A stretch of DNA of 55,918 bases from Rhodospirillales bacterium. GTDB lineage: Bacteria; Pseudomonadota; Alphaproteobacteria; ATCC43930; CGMCC-115725. The notes beneath the pieces are model-generated. The model saw nothing but the letters and a program-made list of their open reading frames with translations. It ran no database searches and had not been told where the DNA came from. The DNA lies in the NCBI GenBank assembly GCA_027315365.1, contig DAHUYF010000038.1, positions 1 through 55,918 of the forward strand. Direction: 5' to 3'. The translations under genes were made by a program, and so were the position numbers. Positions 25,411 through 34,014 of this stretch are shown here, piece by piece (the stretch's first letter is position 1; the number at the start of each line of letters is the position of its first letter).

Positions 25411-25593
25411 ATGTCGCTGCAAGATCGTATCGAGTCCCTCCGGGCCCGCCACCGCAACCTGGAGGAGGCCATCGATCAAGAGGTCGCCCGCCCGATGCCC
25501 AATGTCGAGATGGTTGCCGATCTGAAGCGCCAAAAGCTCCGAATCAAAGACGAAATCTTCAACCTCGAACATACCGTTCACGCCACCCAATAG
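25411..25593 (+). CDS. DUF465 (YdcH-like) small helical protein, second copy
   Basis: This 60-residue two-helix protein begins MSLQDRIESLRARHRNLEEA; its second helix, VADLKRQKLRIKDEIFNLE, carries the conserved LKRxKLxxKDxI core of DUF465. The start at 25411 is fixed by AGGAGGAG just upstream. It is a diverged paralog of the protein at 22792-22995 and is also small, charged and cytosolic. Function unknown. It stands alone between divergent ubiX and a convergent acyl-CoA synthetase. Confidence 0.8.
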   Translation: MSLQDRIESLRARHRNLEEAIDQEVARPMPNVEMVADLKRQKLRIKDEIFNLEHTVHATQ

Positions 25594-25617
25594 AGCCGGC
25601 AGCAAAGCAATCCGCGG

Positions 25618-27288
25618 CTAGCGTCCTTTCGGCGCCGAATTTTCTTCAGGCGTGTGCAGGGCTTTCGCTTGTTCGCGCAGGGCGAATTTCTGTACCTTCC
25701 CGGTCGACGTCTTGGGCAGCGGGCCGAACACCACCGTTTTGGGCGCCTTGAACCGCGCAAGACGGTCGCGGCAGTAGCGGATGATCTCGTCTGCCGTCGC
25801 GCTCGCTCCCGGCTTCAGGGTGACGAAGGCGCAGGGCGTCTCGCCCCAGGTTTCGTCCGGGCGCGCCACGACCGCCGCTTCGAGCACGGCGGGATGGCGG
25901 TAGAGCACGCTTTCGATCTCGATGGTCGAGATGTTCTCGCCGCCGGAGATGATGATGTCCTTGGAGCGGTCCTTGATCTCGATGTAGCCGTCGGTATGCA
26001 TGACGCCGAGATCGCCGGTATGGAACCAGCCGCCGGCGAAGGCGGCCTCGCTGGCTTGCGGGTTCTTCAGATAACCCTTCATCACGATGTTGCCGCGCAT
26101 GAACACCTCGCCGATGGTCGTGCCGTCGCTCGGCACCGGCGCCAGGGTCTCGGCATCGGCCACCATCAGCCCTTCGAGCACCGGGTAGCGTACTCCCTGG
26201 CGCGCCTTGCGGGCGCTGATCTGCTCGGCCGGCAGGGTGTCCCATTCGCCGTGCCAGGCGCAGACCGTGGCCGGGCCATAGGTCTCGGTCAGTCCGTAGA
26301 CATGGGTAATGCGGAAGCCCAGCCGTTCCATGCCCTCGATGACCGCAGCCGGCGGCGCCGCGCCGGCGGTCATCATGCGAACCTCGCGCCCGGCCGCGCT
26401 GCGGCGCTGCTCTTCGGGCGCATGCAACAGCATGTTCATGACGATCGGCGCGCCGCACAGATGGCTGACGCCTTGCTCGGCAATGGCGGCATAGATCGCC
26501 GGCGCCTCGACCCGGCGCAGGCAGACATGCGTCCCGGCCAGCGCCGTCACCGTCCACGGAAAGCACCAGCCGTTGCAGTGGAACATCGGCAAGGTCCAGA
26601 GATAGACCGGATGCTGCGGCAGGCTCCAGACCAGGGCGTTGCCCAGCGCGTTGAGATAGGCGCCGCGATGGTGATAGACGACGCCTTTGGGATTGCCGGT
26701 GGTGCCGGAGGTGTAGTTGAGCGCGATCGCGTCCCATTCATCCGCGGCGTTCTGCCAGGCGAAATCGGCGTCGCCGGTGGCGAGGAAGCGCTCGTAATCC
26801 ATCTCGCCCAGCAGCTTGCCCGGCGGCGCCAGCGCATCGTCGATGTCGATGACCAGCGGCGGCCGCTTGATCTGGGCCAGCGCCTTCTCGATCACCGGCG
26901 AGAACTCGCGATCGGTGATCAGCGCCTTCGCCTCGCCATGCTCGAGAATGAAGGCGATCGTCGCGGCGTCGAGGCGGATGTTGAGCGCGTTCAGCACCGC
27001 GCCTGCCATCGGCACGCCGAAATGCGCCTCGAGACATTCCGGCGTGTTGGTCGCCATCACTGCCACCGTGTCGTTCTTGCCGATGCCGCGCCGGCGGAGC
27101 GCGCTCGCCAGCCGGCGGCAGCGGGCATAGGTCTCGGCCCAGCGGTAGCGCCGCGCGCCGTGGACCACCGCCAGCCGATCGGGGAAGACGGCGGCGGTGC
27201 GGGAGAGGAAGCCCAGCGGCGACAGCGCCACGTGGTTTGCCGGGTTGCGCTCGAGGCCGGTGCTGTAAGGGCTTGGCGTGTCGGACAT
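25618..27288 (-). CDS. Acyl-CoA synthetase (AMP-forming), FadD3/ACSM-like
   Basis: This 556-residue ANL enzyme activates a carboxylic acid to its CoA ester. Motifs are the P-loop YTSGTTGNPKGV, the YGLTETYGP motif, WFHTGDLGVMHTDGYIEIKD and the catalytic C-terminal lysine in PKTSTGKVQKF. The N-terminus (NPANHVALSPLGFLSRTAAV) and the segment PMFHCNGWCFPW match medium-chain/aromatic acyl-CoA synthetases often annotated as o-succinylbenzoate or long-chain ligases. The ATG at 27288 has AGGAGA eight bases upstream; the longer frame 5' is unsupported. Monocistronic, divergent from the FIST-kinase pair. Substrate chain length cannot be read. Confidence 0.87.
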   Translation of the reverse strand: MSDTPSPYSTGLERNPANHVALSPLGFLSRTAAVFPDRLAVVHGARRYRWAETYARCRRLASALRRRGIGKNDTVAVMATNTPECLEAHFGVPMAGAVLNALNIRLDAATIAFILEHGEAKALITDREFSPVIEKALAQIKRPPLVIDIDDALAPPGKLLGEMDYERFLATGDADFAWQNAADEWDAIALNYTSGTTGNPKGVVYHHRGAYLNALGNALVWSLPQHPVYLWTLPMFHCNGWCFPWTVTALAGTHVCLRRVEAPAIYAAIAEQGVSHLCGAPIVMNMLLHAPEEQRRSAAGREVRMMTAGAAPPAAVIEGMERLGFRITHVYGLTETYGPATVCAWHGEWDTLPAEQISARKARQGVRYPVLEGLMVADAETLAPVPSDGTTIGEVFMRGNIVMKGYLKNPQASEAAFAGGWFHTGDLGVMHTDGYIEIKDRSKDIIISGGENISTIEIESVLYRHPAVLEAAVVARPDETWGETPCAFVTLKPGASATADEIIRYCRDRLARFKAPKTVVFGPLPKTSTGKVQKFALREQAKALHTPEENSAPKGR

Positions 27289-27378
27289 GTGGATTCTCCT
27301 GGCGCGGCGGCTGGCGGATTCCCGCATTAAGGGCATCGGTTAACGCCACATTAAAGACTATGTGCTTTCGTCGGTATA

Positions 27379-27408
27379 GGCGCGAGCGGGGATCCGGCGC
27401 GAGCGGGG
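27379..27408 (+). repeat. Two 13-base direct repeats upstream of the FIST gene
   Basis: GGCGCGAGCGGGG occurs at 27379-27391 and again at 27396-27408, starts 17 bases apart, between the divergent acyl-CoA synthetase and FIST genes. It could be a tandem binding site or chance in GC-rich DNA. Confidence 0.45.
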
Positions 27409-27473
27409 CTCCGCGGATGCCGCCGCAGCTTGCGCCATAAGCCGCGCCCGGCGATCACAGGAGGACCGGTCCG

Positions 27474-28601
27474 ATGAAGCTGGAACAGCGCCTCTGGTCG
27501 TCGCGGCAGGGCTGGACGCTTCTCGGCAGCGACCGGCCGGTCGAGCCGTCGCTGGTGCTGTTCTTTGCTGCGGCGCGCACGCTCGATGACGGCGCTCGCT
27601 TCGCCGAGCTGCGGGGGTTCTATCCCTCGGCGTCGCTGATCGGGTGCACGACCGGCGGCGAGATCGCCGGCGCCGACGTGCTTGACGGCAGCATCGCCGC
27701 CACCGCGGTCGAGTTCGCCACCACGCGCCTCGCCTTCGCCCATGAAAACGTGGCGCAGGGCCGCAGCTCGCTCGATGCGGGGGCGTCGCTGGCCGCGTCC
27801 CTGCCGAAGGCGGGGCTGCGCGGCGTGTTCGTGCTATCCGACGGCGTGCGCGTCAACGGCTCCGAGTTGGTCCGGGGCGTCCAACGGGTGCTGGGCAGCG
27901 ACGTGGCGCTCACCGGCGGCCTTGCCGGCGACGGCGCGCGCTTCGGCGCCACCCGCGTCGGCCTCGACGCAAACCCGGCGCCGGGCCATCTTGCCGCCAT
28001 CGGCTTCTACGGCGATGGCATTCGCCTCGGCCGGGGCAGCGGCGGCGGTTGGAACACGGTCGGGCCGGAGCGCATCGTCACGCGCGCCGAGGGCAACACG
28101 CTGTTCGATCTCGACGACCAGCCGGCGCTCGATCTCTACAAGCACTATCTCGGGCCGGAGGCCGCCGACCTGCCGGCCAGCGCCCTGTTGTTTCCGCTGC
28201 GCATCCATCCCGCCGGCCGACCCGAGGCCGGTCTCGTCCGTACCGTCATCGGTGTCGATGAGGAGCGCAAGGCGATGACCTTTGCCGGCAGCATCCCTAC
28301 CGGCCATGTGGCGCAGGTCATGCTGGGCCATTTCGACGATCTCATCGGCGGCGCCGGCCGCGCCGCGCGCCGCGCCGCGATCCCGGAGGCCAAGCTCGCC
28401 ATCCTGGTGAGCTGCATCGGACGCAAGCTGCTGCTGGGGCAGCGCACCGCCGACGAGGTCGATGCCGTGGCTGAGGTGCTCGATAACACCTGCCGCCTCA
28501 CCGGATTCTATTCCTACGGCGAGATCGCGCCGTCGGAAACCTCGCCCTGTTCCGATCTGCACAACCAGACGATGACGATCACGACGATCGGCGAGGCGTG
28601 A
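27474..28601 (+). CDS. FIST-domain signal protein
   Basis: This 375-residue protein has an N-terminal FIST domain (about 25-215, with FYPSASLIGCTTGGEI and the LTGGLAGDGARF loop) and a FIST_C domain (about 220-365, ending GFYSYGEIAPSETSPCSDLH). FIST proteins are thought to bind small ligands, such as amino acids, and feed two-component or cyclic-di-GMP signalling. There is no signal peptide or membrane helix, so it acts in the cytosol. AGGAGG lies upstream of the ATG at 27474. Its stop overlaps the start of the histidine kinase by 4 bases (GTGA), which strongly suggests a functional pair in which FIST senses and the kinase responds. Confidence 0.88.
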   Translation: MKLEQRLWSSRQGWTLLGSDRPVEPSLVLFFAAARTLDDGARFAELRGFYPSASLIGCTTGGEIAGADVLDGSIAATAVEFATTRLAFAHENVAQGRSSLDAGASLAASLPKAGLRGVFVLSDGVRVNGSELVRGVQRVLGSDVALTGGLAGDGARFGATRVGLDANPAPGHLAAIGFYGDGIRLGRGSGGGWNTVGPERIVTRAEGNTLFDLDDQPALDLYKHYLGPEAADLPASALLFPLRIHPAGRPEAGLVRTVIGVDEERKAMTFAGSIPTGHVAQVMLGHFDDLIGGAGRAARRAAIPEAKLAILVSCIGRKLLLGQRTADEVDAVAEVLDNTCRLTGFYSYGEIAPSETSPCSDLHNQTMTITTIGEA

Positions 28602-29923
28602 GCGTGCACAAGCTGCTGCGGCGCCAGCTCCGACAGGCAAGAAGGGATCCGACCGGCGACGCGGTCGATCTCGATCGGCTGCTCGCGCTGGTCGATGCCG
28701 CTTATTGCGAGATCGACCGCGAGCGCCGATACACCGCGCATGCGCATCGGGTGATGGCCGAGGAGCACGAGGCGCTCAATGCCAGACTGTCGAGGCTGCG
28801 CGACGCGATCTCGCAGATGGGCGCCGGCTTCGCCATCTGGGACGCACAGGACCGGCTGGCGCTGTCGAACGATCGGCTCAAGGAACTCGTGCCGGGCGTG
28901 GCCGAGCTGATCAAGCCCGGCACCGGCTTCGCCGAGCTGCTCGCGGCGGAGGCCGCGGGCGGCATGGTGGATCCGGCACCGCATGGCTCGGCGGCGGAAT
29001 GGACCAGCTGGCGCCTGGCGCGGCATCGCACGCCGGCCGGTCCGCTGCAGATGGTCTATACCGACGGGCGGCTGCTGCAGGTCTGGGAGGAGCGCACCCA
29101 TGAAGGCGGCATCGTCGGCCTCTACGCCGACATCAGCGAGACGCGCCGCATCGAGGACGAGCTGCGCCGCGCCAAGGAGACGGCGGAAGCGGCGAACCGC
29201 ACCAAATCCGAGTTCCTCGCCAATATGAGCCACGAGCTGCGTACCCCGCTCAACGCCATCATCGGTTTCTCCGAAGCGATGATCGGCGAGATCAAGGGAC
29301 CGCTCGGCGACCCCAAGTACCGCGACTATGCCGGCGACATCCTGGCCGGCGGCAAGCATCTGCTCGAGCTCATCAGCGACATCCTCGACATGTCGCGGAT
29401 CGAGGTCGGGCGCTACGAGCTGCACGAGGAATGGATCGACGTCGCGGAGGCGGTCGACACCGCGGTGCGGCTGCTGCGGGCGCGTGCCGAGGAGAGCGGC
29501 ATCCGGCTGCGCATCGACATCGCGCCGGACCTGCCGCCGCTCTACGCCGAGCATCGCGCCGTGCGCCAGATCCTGATCAACCTGATCGGCAACGCCGTCA
29601 AGTTCACCAAGCGCGACGGCAGCATCACCATCGATGCGGCGCTGCTGCCCGATGGCGGGCTGCGTGTCAGGGTGAGCGATACCGGCATCGGCATTGCCGA
29701 GGACCACATGCCGCTGGTGCTGAAGCCCTTCGGGCAGGTCGAGACCGCGCTCTCGCGCAAGCATGGCGGCGTCGGGCTCGGCCTGCCGCTTTCCAAGCGC
29801 CTGGCCGAACTGCATGGCGGCGCGCTGGAGATCGCCAGCACGCCCGGCATCGGCACCGCCGTCGACATCCGCTTCCCGCGCCAGCGCGTGGGCTTCCAGC
29901 AGCTGCGCGCCGCCTTCATCTGA
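28598..29923 (+). CDS. PAS-domain sensor histidine kinase
   Basis: This 441-residue soluble kinase has an N-terminal helical stretch (30-72, coiled coil), a PAS domain (about 73-185, GAGFAIWDAQDRLALSNDRL), a HisKA dimerisation domain with the phospho-acceptor His212 in NMSHELRTPLN, and a HATPase_c domain with the N box (LINLIGNAVKF), G1 (VSDTGIGIA) and G2 (GGVGLGLPLS). It has no membrane helix and no receiver domain, so phosphate must pass to a regulator encoded elsewhere. The GTG at 28598 overlaps the FIST stop; a GTG two codons on is possible. Co-translation with FIST is the best clue to its signal. Confidence 0.88.
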   Translation: MSVHKLLRRQLRQARRDPTGDAVDLDRLLALVDAAYCEIDRERRYTAHAHRVMAEEHEALNARLSRLRDAISQMGAGFAIWDAQDRLALSNDRLKELVPGVAELIKPGTGFAELLAAEAAGGMVDPAPHGSAAEWTSWRLARHRTPAGPLQMVYTDGRLLQVWEERTHEGGIVGLYADISETRRIEDELRRAKETAEAANRTKSEFLANMSHELRTPLNAIIGFSEAMIGEIKGPLGDPKYRDYAGDILAGGKHLLELISDILDMSRIEVGRYELHEEWIDVAEAVDTAVRLLRARAEESGIRLRIDIAPDLPPLYAEHRAVRQILINLIGNAVKFTKRDGSITIDAALLPDGGLRVRVSDTGIGIAEDHMPLVLKPFGQVETALSRKHGGVGLGLPLSKRLAELHGGALEIASTPGIGTAVDIRFPRQRVGFQQLRAAFI

Positions 29924-30029
29924 GCGACCCTCGCGCTTGACGCGGAATCCTCCAGGAAACTACGTATAGGCAGGCGCCGCCGCGCGGGACGACAATTCGG
30001 CGCGCCATACGGCACAGGGAGGGCAGATC

Positions 30030-31934
30030 ATGAACGGCCGATATGCCGAGGCGCATCGCCGCTCGCTGGAGGATCCCGAGGGCTTCTGGGCCGAGGCGGC
30101 TGCGGCGATCGATTGGGAGCGGCGCTGGGACACGGTGCTCGATGCCGGCAACCCGCCCTTCTATCTCTGGTTCCGCGGCGGCTGGCTCAATACCTGCTGG
30201 AACGCCCTCGACCGCCACGTCGCCGGCGGCCGCGGCGGGCAGGCGGCGCTGATCTATGACAGCCCGGTCGCCGGCGAGGTCACGACCTTCAGCTATGCCG
30301 AACTGCGCGACCGCGTGGCGCTGCTGGCCGGCGCGCTCAAATCGCTCGGCGTCGCCAAGGGCGACCGCGTCCTGATCTACATGCCGATGGTGCCGGAAGC
30401 GGTGATGGCGATGCTCGCCTGCGCCAGGCTCGGCGCGATCCACTCCGTCGTCTTCGGCGGCTTCGCGGCGCCGGAACTTGCCACCCGCATCGACGACGCC
30501 AGGCCCAAGCTCATCCTCTCCGCCTCCTGCGGCATCGAGGTGCAGCGCGTCATCCCCTATAAGCCGCTGCTCGACCGCGCCATCGAGCTGGCATCGGCGA
30601 AGCCCGCGGCCTGTGTCATCCTACAGCGGCCGATGGCGCCGGCATCGCTGGTCGCCGGCCGCGATCACGACTGGCAGGCGCTGGTCGCCGCGGCGCGCCC
30701 CGCCGACTGCGTTCCGGTCGAGGCCACCGATCCGCTCTACATCCTCTATACCTCCGGCACCACCGGCATTCCCAAGGGCATCGTCCGCCACAATGGCGGC
30801 CATGCCGTGGCGCTCTGCTGGTCGATGGCCAACATCTACGGGATGAAGCCGGGCGAGGTGTTCTGGACCGCCTCCGATGTCGGCTGGGTGGTGGGGCATT
30901 CCTACATCGTCTACGCGCCGCTGCTCTACGGCTGCACCAGCGTGCTCTACGAGGGCAAGCCGGTCGGCACCCCCGATGCCGGCGCCTTCTGGCGCGTCAT
31001 CGCCCAGCACGGGGTCTCCGTCATGTTCACCGCGCCCACCGCCTTCCGTGCGATCAAGCGCGAGGATCCCGACGGCACGCTCATCCGCCGCCACGACCTG
31101 TCCAAATTCCGCGCGCTCTTCCTCGCCGGCGAACGTGCCGATCCGCCGACGGTGGAGTGGGCCGAGCGGCAGCTCGGCGTGCCGGTGATCGATCACTGGT
31201 GGCAGACCGAGACCGGCTGGCCGATCACCGCCAACTGCCTCGGCCTGGAGACGATGCCGGTGAAGCATGGTTCGTCGACCAAGCCGGTGCCGGGCTGGGA
31301 TCTGCGCGTGCTCGGCACCGACGGGCACGAGCTGAAGCGCGGCGAGATCGGCGCACTCTGCCTGAAGCTGCCGCTGCCGCCCGGCGCGCTGCCGACGCTG
31401 TGGCACGCCGACGACCGCTTCGTCAGCTCTTATCTCGCCGAATATCCCGGCTACTACCAGACCGCCGATGCCGGCTATGTCGACGAGGACGGCTATGTCT
31501 TCGTCATGACGCGCACCGACGACATCATCAACGTCGCCGGCCATCGCCTCTCGACCGGCGGCATCGAAGAGGTGCTGGCGGCGCATCCCGACGTCGCCGA
31601 ATGCGCCGTCATCGGCGTCGCCGATTCATTGAAGGGGCAGGTGCCGGTGGGCTTCCTGGTGCTGAAGGCGGGTGCCGCGCAGCTGCCGGCGCAGGTGGCG
31701 GAGGAGGCGGTGCGGCTGGTGCGCGAGCGCATTGGCCCGGTGGCGAGCTTCAGGACCGCGATCGTGGTGCCGCGCCTGCCCAAGACGCGCTCGGGCAAGA
31801 TCCTGCGCGGTACCATGCGCCGCATTGCCGATGGCGAGGAATACAAGATGCCGGCCACCATCGACGACCCGGCAATTCTGGGCGAGATCGCCGATACGCT
31901 GAAAGGCGCCGGCTACGCCAAGCCTCCGGCCTGA
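30030..31934 (+). CDS. prpE: Propionyl-CoA synthetase (acetyl-CoA synthetase-like)
   Basis: This 634-residue AMP-forming short-chain acyl-CoA synthetase starts with the ACS N-terminal segment (YAEAHRRSLEDPEGFWAEAA). The P-loop YTSGTTGIPKGIVR, the DVGWVVGHSYIVYAPLL motif, DHWWQTETGWPI and the C-terminal lysine PKTRSGKILRGTMR are all present. The sequence around GIPKGIVRHNGGH and the lack of the ACS C-terminal TLAD motif favour the PrpE subgroup, which activates propionate for the methylcitrate or methylmalonyl route; acetate is the alternative. The catalytic lysine is the usual target of protein acetylation. A purine-rich AGGGAGG precedes the ATG. Monocistronic. Confidence 0.87.
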   Translation: MNGRYAEAHRRSLEDPEGFWAEAAAAIDWERRWDTVLDAGNPPFYLWFRGGWLNTCWNALDRHVAGGRGGQAALIYDSPVAGEVTTFSYAELRDRVALLAGALKSLGVAKGDRVLIYMPMVPEAVMAMLACARLGAIHSVVFGGFAAPELATRIDDARPKLILSASCGIEVQRVIPYKPLLDRAIELASAKPAACVILQRPMAPASLVAGRDHDWQALVAAARPADCVPVEATDPLYILYTSGTTGIPKGIVRHNGGHAVALCWSMANIYGMKPGEVFWTASDVGWVVGHSYIVYAPLLYGCTSVLYEGKPVGTPDAGAFWRVIAQHGVSVMFTAPTAFRAIKREDPDGTLIRRHDLSKFRALFLAGERADPPTVEWAERQLGVPVIDHWWQTETGWPITANCLGLETMPVKHGSSTKPVPGWDLRVLGTDGHELKRGEIGALCLKLPLPPGALPTLWHADDRFVSSYLAEYPGYYQTADAGYVDEDGYVFVMTRTDDIINVAGHRLSTGGIEEVLAAHPDVAECAVIGVADSLKGQVPVGFLVLKAGAAQLPAQVAEEAVRLVRERIGPVASFRTAIVVPRLPKTRSGKILRGTMRRIADGEEYKMPATIDDPAILGEIADTLKGAGYAKPPA

Positions 31935-31944
31935 GCCGCGGCTC

Positions 31945-32544
31945 CTAGGCGGCGCTGTCGGCCGCCCCGTCGCCCTCTTCCGCGCCGACCGGCTCGGCGT
32001 CGGGCGGTTCGACCACGACCTTTTTGCCGCGATTGGCGCGCGCGACCGTGGCGTCGAGTTCCTGCATCGTGCAGAGGCCGAGCGCCACCGGGTGGCGCGG
32101 CTTGATGTTGGGCGCGTTCCAGTGGCTGCGGTCGCGCACCGCGGCGATGGTCGGCTTGGTGGTGCCGATCAGCTTCGAGATTTGCCCGTCGCTCAACTCC
32201 GGATGGCTCTTCAGCAGCCAAGCGATGGCATCGGGCTTGTCCTGGCGCTTGGCGATCGGCGTGTAGCGCGGGCCACGATGCTTCACCGCCGGCACCGGCA
32301 CGGCCTCGGCCGAGATCTTGAGGCGGGTCGACGGGTCCTTCTGGCAGCGCTCGATCTCCTCCAGCGTCAGCTGGCCGGCGGCAATCGGGTCGAGCCCCTG
32401 CATCTGCACCGCGACCTCGCCATCGGCGATCGCCTGCACTTCCAGCGCATGCAGCCCGCAGAACTCGCCGATCTGGTCGAAGGTGAGCGAGGTGTTTTCG
32501 ACCAGCCACACGGCCGTGGCCTTCGGCATGAGCGGCAGAGCCAT
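31945..32544 (-). CDS. trcR: DUF1013 protein, TrcR-like cell-cycle transcription factor
   Basis: This 199-residue protein is typical of DUF1013, present only in alphaproteobacteria. The N-terminal domain starts MALPLMPKATAVWLVENTSL and has an HTH-like helix (FDQIGEFCGLHALEVQAIAD). The middle carries a second HTH-like region, AIAWLLKSHPELSDGQISKL. The C-terminal tail is acidic and Ala-rich. The Caulobacter member TrcR travels with RNA polymerase and is essential for normal cell-cycle transcription. The ATG at 32544 has AAGGAGG just upstream. Assignment to the family is strong; identical function is inferred. Confidence 0.87.
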   Translation of the reverse strand: MALPLMPKATAVWLVENTSLTFDQIGEFCGLHALEVQAIADGEVAVQMQGLDPIAAGQLTLEEIERCQKDPSTRLKISAEAVPVPAVKHRGPRYTPIAKRQDKPDAIAWLLKSHPELSDGQISKLIGTTKPTIAAVRDRSHWNAPNIKPRHPVALGLCTMQELDATVARANRGKKVVVEPPDAEPVGAEEGDGAADSAA

Positions 32545-32670
32545 CGATTTCCTCCTTAATTTACAATTACTTAGTATAGCCAACGGGGCAGCGACCCAGG
32601 GTCGCGCGCCGGCCGACGATGATGTCCTGGATCGACGCTATATAGGGGTTTGGCACGCCGCTGGGAAGGG

Positions 32671-33672
32671 TCAGACGGTCAGGACGATCTTGCCGATATG
32701 GGCCGAGCTTTCCATCAGCCGGTGCGCCTCGGCCGCCTCTGCGAGCGGAAAGCTGCGGAAAATCTGCGGCTTGACCTTGCCCTGCTCGATCAACGGCCAG
32801 ACCACCCGGCGGAGCGATGCGGCGATGGCGCCCTTCTGCTCGACGCTGCGCGCCCGGAGGGTCGAGCCGGTGAGGGTGCCGCGCTTCATCATCAGCGGCG
32901 CGAGATTGATCTCGGCCTTGGCGCCTTGCAGGAAGGCGATGTAGATGATCCGGCCTTCGACGGCGAGCGCATTGATGTTGCGCTGGACGTAGTCGCCGCC
33001 GACCATGTCGAGGATGACGTCGACGCCGCGGCCGCCGGTGGCTTCCTTGGTGATCTTGACGAAATCCTCGTGCTTGTAGTCGATGCCGCGCGTGGCGCCC
33101 AGGCGCTCGCAGGCATGGCATTTGTCGCGGCTGCCGGCGGTGGCGAAGATCTGATGCGCACCCAGCGCCTTGGCGAGCTGGATCGCGGTGGTGCCGATGC
33201 CGCTGGTGCCGCCATGGATCAGCACCGTCTCGCCTGGCGTGAACTGGCCGCGTTCGAAGAGATTGGTCCAGACCGTGAAGCAGGTCTCAGGCAGCGCCGC
33301 CGCCTCGGCCATGCCGAGCCCTTTCGGCACCGGCAGGCATTGCGGTTCGGGTGCCACGCAATAGCTGGCATAGCCGCCGCCGGTGACCAGTGCGCAGACG
33401 GCGTCGCCGATCTTGGTATGGTTGACGCCGAGCCCGACCGCGGCCACCGTGCCGGCGACCTCAAGCCCGGGGATGTCGGAGGCGCCCGCCGGCGGCGGAT
33501 ACTCGCCCTTGCGCTGCATCACGTCGGGCCGATTGATGCCGGAAGCGGCCACCTGGATCAGCACCTCGCCAGCGCCGGGCAGCGGCATCGGCCGGGTCGC
33601 CGGCCGCAGCACCTCGGGCCCGCCAGGCTCGGTGATCTCGATTGCGGTCATGGTGGCGGGAAGCGCTGTCAT
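32671..33672 (-). CDS. NAD(P)H:quinone oxidoreductase (zinc-free MDR, PIG3-like)
   Basis: This 333-residue medium-chain dehydrogenase lacks the zinc-binding cysteines. It has the N-terminal substrate lobe (LIQVAASGINRPDVMQRKGE), the nucleotide-binding IHGGTSGIGTTAIQLAKALG and the segment GSRDKCHACERLGATRGIDY. These features match the quinone oxidoreductase/PIG3 branch, which reduces quinones with NADPH one electron at a time. The start at 33672 is favoured, but an ATG seven codons downstream is possible. It diverges from a DUF1192 gene; no partner gene is evident. Confidence 0.85.
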   Translation of the reverse strand: MTALPATMTAIEITEPGGPEVLRPATRPMPLPGAGEVLIQVAASGINRPDVMQRKGEYPPPAGASDIPGLEVAGTVAAVGLGVNHTKIGDAVCALVTGGGYASYCVAPEPQCLPVPKGLGMAEAAALPETCFTVWTNLFERGQFTPGETVLIHGGTSGIGTTAIQLAKALGAHQIFATAGSRDKCHACERLGATRGIDYKHEDFVKITKEATGGRGVDVILDMVGGDYVQRNINALAVEGRIIYIAFLQGAKAEINLAPLMMKRGTLTGSTLRARSVEQKGAIAASLRRVVWPLIEQGKVKPQIFRSFPLAEAAEAHRLMESSAHIGKIVLTV

Positions 33673-33757
33673 CTGGGGTCCATCCCTGCTCTTGTGGCGG
33701 ATTGCACCTCTAGCCCGACCGCGCCAGACTGGCAACAGTTCCGCGCGGGGAGGGGCC

Positions 33758-33940
33758 ATGGACGAGGAAGACCTGCTGCCGCGGCACCGGAAGCCGCAGA
33801 AGAAGGACCTGACGCCGCTGGGCGTCGCCGAACTCGAAGCCTATATCGGCGATCTCGAGGAGGAGATCGCCCGCGCCCGCGCCGAGATCGGCGCCAAGCA
33901 GAAGCAGCGCAGCGGCGCCGACGCGCTTTTCAAGCGATAG
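33758..33940 (+). CDS. DUF1192 small protein
   Basis: This 60-residue acidic/basic protein begins MDEEDLLPRHRKPQKKDLTP and continues with a helix, VAELEAYIGDLEEEIARARA, ending KRSGADALFKR-like (here KQRSGADALFKR). This is the DUF1192 pattern: a Leu/Glu-rich helix between conserved ends. The family is small, cytosolic and alphaproteobacterial, with no known function. GGGGAGGGG directly precedes the ATG at 33758. It lies 74 bases before bdhA on the same strand. Confidence 0.8.
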   Translation: MDEEDLLPRHRKPQKKDLTPLGVAELEAYIGDLEEEIARARAEIGAKQKQRSGADALFKR

Positions 33941-34014
33941 CGCCGACTGGCCGCATCTTGCGCCGTCGCCGCCGAGCGGGCATACCGCCGGCGGGATCAG
34001 CACAGGAGCCCCTC

